Below are positions 21,348 through 24,062 of a stretch of DNA of 24,062 bases, piece by piece; the first letter of the stretch is position 1, and each line of letters opens with the position of its first letter. The DNA lies in the IMG/VR virus record IMGVR_UViG_3300049738_000006, positions 1-24,062 of that record. One strand, 5' to 3'. This DNA comes from a virus. The position numbers were made by a program, and so were the translations under genes. The notes under the pieces were generated by a model. That model made no database searches. It saw only the letters and a program-made list of their open reading frames with translations, and had not been told where the DNA came from.

Positions 21348-22856
21348 TTAGTATGTGCCGCCGTTCAGCGTACCAGTAGTCATGTTGTCTGCGTTAAGTG
21401 TTGAGTTAGATTGTAAAGCTGTGTCAGCCTTCGCGCCTTGTGCTGCTGTAGCGTAGTCCGTAGCCGCTGTAGTAGCTGCTGTGCCTAGTCCTAGATTAGT
21501 TCTAGCAGCGGATGCACTAGCCAAGTCAGACAGGTTGTTAGCCTTCAGAGCTGCTGTAGACAACTCCGCTGCTGCCGCTGTAGCACTGTTGGCTGCTGAG
21601 GTTGAACTGCTTGCCGCTGCTGTGGCACTAGAGGCTGCTGCTGTAGCACTAGCTGCTGCATTGGTCTCAGCAGTCTCAGCGTTAGTCTCAGCAGTCTCTG
21701 CATTGGTCTGTGCCGTCTGTGCTGCTGTGGCGCTAGTAGCTGCATTGGTAGCCTGTGTAGACGCTGTAGACGCGCTTGTGGCTGCGTTGGTAGCACTTGT
21801 AGCTGCCTCACTAGCTTTAGTGGTAGCGGTTGTAGCTGACCCTGCTGCCGCTGTGGCGCTTGATGCTGCGTTAGTCTCGCTAGTGGCTGCATTGGTTGCG
21901 CTGGTGCTTGCCTCTGATGCCTTGGTAGTTGCAGTGCTTGCGGAGGTTGCTGCATTGCTTGCAGAGGTACTAGCCTCAGACGCTTTAGTTGTTGCTGTAG
22001 TGGCGCTAGAGGCTGCACTAGTAGCAGAGCTTGCTGCATTAGTAGCACTAGTCGCTGCTTCGCTGGCCTTGGTAGTAGCTGTGGATGCGCTAGTAGCTGC
22101 ATTGGTAGCTGACGTAGCTGCTTCACTAGCCTTTGTAGTGGCGGTAGTAGCACTGGTGGCTGCGTTGGTTGCTGAGGTGGCCGCTGCACTAGCATCCGCA
22201 GATACAGAGGACTCTGAAGCAGCCGCAGCAGTGGCACTTGCAGCAGCATTGGTAGCTGAGGTAGCTGCACCTGTAGCTGATGCCGCTGAAGCAGTAGCTG
22301 AGTCACTAGCAGCAGTGGCTGAAGAGGAAGCATTAGAGGCCGATGTAGCAGCATTGCTTTCGGAGGTTGAGGCATTGCTGGCGCTAGTCGAAGCCTCTGA
22401 TGCTTTAGTCGTTGCCGTAGAAGCACTGTTAGACGCACTGGTTGCGCTTGTAGCGGCTTCTGAGGCTTTAGTAGTAGCAGTGGTAGCACTAGCAGCGGAA
22501 GCCGTCTCAGAGGCTCCTGAGGCTGTCTCAGAGGCACTGGCTGCTGTAGCACTAGTAGCAGCACCTGTAGCACTAGTGGCTGCATTGGTCTCTGAGGATG
22601 CTGCGGCAGTTGCTGAGTTCTCTGCTGCTGTTGCGTAGGCTGCAACACCTGTGGCGCTGTTAGCTGCATCAGTAGCAGATGTGCTTGCTTCAGCCGCTTT
22701 AGTTGTAGCAGTAGTTGCAGAGTTAGCTGCCTCTACAGCACTAGCAGCTGCATCACTTGCTTTCGTAGTAGCTATGTTAGCTTGGGCTGTAACAGCAGAT
22801 ATGGTAGCGTCCGTATTGGAATCGCCTGCACCACCGTCACCTCTAAATATAGCCAT
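21348..22856 (-). CDS. Ala/Ser/Thr-rich heptad-repeat tail fibre protein
   Basis: A 502-aa protein. After a short start (MAIFRGDGGAGDSNTDATIS), residues about 28-435 are an almost unbroken series of seven-residue units of the form x-A-x-x-(S/K)-A-(S/T), such as ATSATNA and TTKASEA, roughly 58 of them. The C-terminal 67 residues (NNLSDLASASAARTNLGLGT, then a Gly/Thr-rich end LNADNMTTGTLNGGTY) are typical fibre sequence. Similar Ala-rich repeats occur in phage side fibres and give long helical bundles. It directly follows the capsid terminator and precedes the S74 fibre, so the two may form parts of one appendage. AGGAG six bases upstream of the ATG supports the start. Confidence 0.85.
   Translation of the reverse strand: MAIFRGDGGAGDSNTDATISAVTAQANIATTKASDAAASAVEAANSATTATTKAAEASTSATDAANSATGVAAYATAAENSATAAASSETNAATSATGAATSATAASASETASGASETASAASATTATTKASEAATSATSASNSASTATTKASEASTSASNASTSESNAATSASNASSSATAASDSATASAASATGAATSATNAAASATAAAASESSVSADASAAATSATNAATSATTATTKASEAATSATNAATSASTATTKASEAATSATNAASSATSAASSATTATTKASEASTSASNAATSASTATTKASEASTSATNAATSETNAASSATAAAGSATTATTKASEAATSATNAATSASTASTQATNAATSATAAQTAQTNAETAETNAETAETNAAASATAAASSATAAASSSTSAANSATAAAAELSTAALKANNLSDLASASAARTNLGLGTAATTAATDYATAAQGAKADTALQSNSTLNADNMTTGTLNGGTY
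21552..22775 (-). repeat. Degenerate 21-base tandem repeats encoding Ala heptads
   Basis: About 58 imperfect 21-base units encode the seven-residue repeat of the Ala-rich fibre. Codons differ between copies, so identity is far higher in protein than in DNA. Because Ala/Ser/Thr codons rarely create stops in other frames, long spurious open frames exist here on both strands. Confidence 0.85.
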
Positions 22857-22890
22857 TATAGCTCCTACGAAAACAAGAGAGAAAAAAAGA

Positions 22891-22921
22891 AAAGGGAAAG
22901 GGGACTCCGAAGAATCCCCTT
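22891..22921 (-). terminator. UUCG-tetraloop terminator after the major capsid gene
   Basis: Read on the minus strand, positions 22921-22898 form a 10-bp stem (AAGGGGATTC paired with GAGTCCCCTT, one G-U pair) closed by C(UUCG)G, a very stable loop. A pyrimidine-rich, T-rich tail follows. It lies between the capsid stop (22934) and the next fibre start (22856). T7 also has its main terminator just after the capsid gene. The tail begins TTTCCC, so termination may be partial. Confidence 0.8.
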
Positions 22922-22933
22922 AGTTGTACTAGC

Positions 22934-23863
22934 TTATAGAACAGCCAGTACGAAGCCTGCTTCTGGACGCATTACTTGACAACCGTAAAGCGTATCAGCA
23001 GTGTATAGAGTACCCAGGAACTCCTGCTTGTACTGAGTCTGAGAACGTACAGCCTGCTGCTCTGCAAGAACATTGGTGTCCTTGTGGATCAGCTGAGCGC
23101 CACGAACGCCTGACTCAAGAGTAGGTACGTTAGTAGAAACGAATACGTCTACGCCGTACAGGTTACCAATCTTGCCAGTCTCTACGCTCTTGCCATTAAC
23201 AAAGTCAGTAGAGGTGTAGCGATCAATACCCATGATAGCGTTACGCAGTGAAGGAGGAACAACGAAGCTACGACCGTCCATAGGAACGTCAGCGTCATCC
23301 ATCTTCTGGATCAGACCACGGAATACTGCATCGCTGAAAGCGCCAATGTCAGCAGTACCGTCAGCGTCATAGGCTTCCAAAGCACCAGAAGTAGTGTTGA
23401 TCTGGAAAGAAGCACTGGTGACCCAAGAAGAACCGTCGCCGTCGCCGAAAGACTTACCCAGAGTAAACAGATCGTCGTCTACCTGCTTAGCCAGACCATA
23501 ACCAGCGTCGCCAGTGTAGAACTGACGCAGAGAAGCCAGAGCCTGTACTTCGGTGATGTCTTCAATCAGACGAGAGAACTCAAAGTGCTTGTTGATGTTA
23601 ATCAGAACTTCTGACTCAACAGAGTTCTGGATAGTTACGGCAGTCTCTGCAACTTTAGCGTGAGCTGAACCACGAGTAGGCTTAGGTACGTGGATGGTGT
23701 CGCCTTTCTTACCAGTCATGCTCATCTTCTTGACGAGGTTAGCTAGTACGAGGTTGCTCTTGTATGCAGCAATTACTTCGTCACTCCAGATTTCTGGGAT
23801 AAACTTAGCTGCGCTAGTGTTGTCTACTGCTCCGCCCATATTGGGATATACTGATGTAGCCAT
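22934..23863 (-). CDS. Major capsid protein
   Basis: A 309-aa coat protein. MATSVYPNMGGAVDNTSAAK and FIPEIWSDEVIAAYKSNLVL are typical of the N-arm of podovirus capsid proteins. GDTIHVPKPTRG and FEFSRLIEDITEVQALAS fit the E-loop and spine-helix region, SFVVPPSLRNAIMGIDRYTS the P-domain, and FLGTLYTADTLYGCQVMRPE a common capsid C-terminal pattern of the HK97 fold. No protease or fused decoration domain is visible. Its neighbour upstream looks like a scaffold protein, the usual order. AAGGAAG before the ATG (23871-23877) gives strong translation. A hairpin terminator follows, which would keep capsid mRNA high relative to the fibre genes. Confidence 0.93.
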   Translation of the reverse strand: MATSVYPNMGGAVDNTSAAKFIPEIWSDEVIAAYKSNLVLANLVKKMSMTGKKGDTIHVPKPTRGSAHAKVAETAVTIQNSVESEVLININKHFEFSRLIEDITEVQALASLRQFYTGDAGYGLAKQVDDDLFTLGKSFGDGDGSSWVTSASFQINTTSGALEAYDADGTADIGAFSDAVFRGLIQKMDDADVPMDGRSFVVPPSLRNAIMGIDRYTSTDFVNGKSVETGKIGNLYGVDVFVSTNVPTLESGVRGAQLIHKDTNVLAEQQAVRSQTQYKQEFLGTLYTADTLYGCQVMRPEAGFVLAVL

Positions 23864-23885
23864 GATAATACTTCCTTAAAGAGAT

Positions 23886-24062
23886 TTAGTTTCTGACTCT
23901 CCCTTCTTGGTATGCTTGCATGATCTCGTCAGACAAAGACAAATACCTATCAGGGTCGGTCTGCATTAGTTTAATAATGTCTGAGCGTCTATAAACTTTA
24001 CGACTTGCTGCTTCACCACTACCTTTAGCATTACCTGCTGAGGCGTTCTTAACTGCGGTTTT
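23886..24062 (-). CDS. Capsid scaffold-like protein, C-terminal end (truncated by window)
   Basis: The frame is open to the window edge; 58 residues are visible, ending in TAA at 23888-23886. After a Ser/Gly/Ala-rich linker comes KVYRRSDIIKLMQTDPDRYL, then LSDEIMQAYQEGRVRN. This is a basic, helical tail of the kind found at the end of podovirus scaffold proteins, where it binds the coat protein. Position immediately before the capsid gene agrees. The rest of the protein lies outside the window. Assignment is by position and recalled similarity. Confidence 0.75.
   Translation of the reverse strand, partial: KTAVKNASAGNAKGSGEAASRKVYRRSDIIKLMQTDPDRYLSLSDEIMQAYQEGRVRN

Noticed and set aside
21481-22638. 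385-codon open frame on the plus strand opposite the Ala-rich fibre
   Set aside because: A shadow of the repeats: Ala/Ser/Thr codons read in reverse give Ala/Val/Leu codons with no stops. It runs against the operon and has no independent protein features.
21545-22669. 374-codon open frame on the minus strand in another frame of the same gene
   Set aside because: Gln/Leu/Pro-only sequence produced by out-of-frame reading of the same repeats.
21552-22775. Possible CRISPR array or satellite from the 21-base periodicity
   Set aside because: The units are coding, degenerate, contiguous without unique spacers and keep frame throughout; this is a protein repeat.
1-24062. tRNA genes, a B12 riboswitch, attachment site, retroelement or anti-phage defence system
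   Set aside because: I looked for cloverleaf-like segments, a structured leader before the RNR, integrase-linked repeats, reverse transcriptase motifs and toxin-antitoxin pairs, and saw none that I could support by eye.

Overview
The window is part of a tailed phage genome with a short-tailed (podovirus) gene set, probably from an uncultured marine or freshwater phage infecting a Gram-negative host. The replication proteins are T7-like: the C-terminal end of a gp4-type helicase, a family A DNA polymerase, a gp2.5-like ssDNA-binding protein and a 5' exonuclease. The tail looks more like the P22/HMO-2011 type: a small head-tail adaptor, a P22 gp10-like propeller protein and long Ala/Gln-rich ejection proteins. 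Two near-consensus sigma70 promoters indicate use of host RNA polymerase. No phage RNA polymerase and no integrase lie in the window.

Layout. The plus-strand replication and nucleotide arm (1-7755) runs: helicase 3' end, Cys-pair zinc protein, DNA polymerase, XRE-type repressor, then a promoter with an inverted repeat over its -35/spacer and a second hairpin at the expected +1. It continues with the SSB, exonuclease, HNH nuclease, an AT-rich HNH-AP2 homing endonuclease, metallophosphatase, a small 55-aa gene, a DUF3310 protein and a class II (cobalamin-dependent) ribonucleotide reductase. Genes overlap tightly (ATGA, TAATG or GTGA). A bidirectional hairpin terminator at 7770-7806 ends this arm and also the structural arm arriving from the other side.

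The minus-strand structural arm (24062 down to 7809) runs: 3' end of a scaffold-like protein, major capsid protein, a UUCG-loop terminator, an Ala-heptad coiled-coil fibre, an S74-chaperone tail fibre, a DUF7936-like small protein, and four small membrane-associated proteins (a putative lysis cassette that includes a GTA-type holin). It continues with a 933-aa low-complexity/coiled-coil protein, the adaptor, the propeller tail protein, a 77-aa orphan fibre-anchor protein and three internal/ejection proteins. Portal, terminase, primase domain and endolysin are not visible and presumably lie outside.

The least expected signals are the repressor/operator/hairpin control region in the middle of the replication arm, the homing endonuclease sitting exactly between two ATGA junctions, a perfect TTGACA-17-TATAAT promoter that occupies the ribosome-binding region of the GTA-type holin, and a T7-like polymerase without a thioredoxin-binding insertion.
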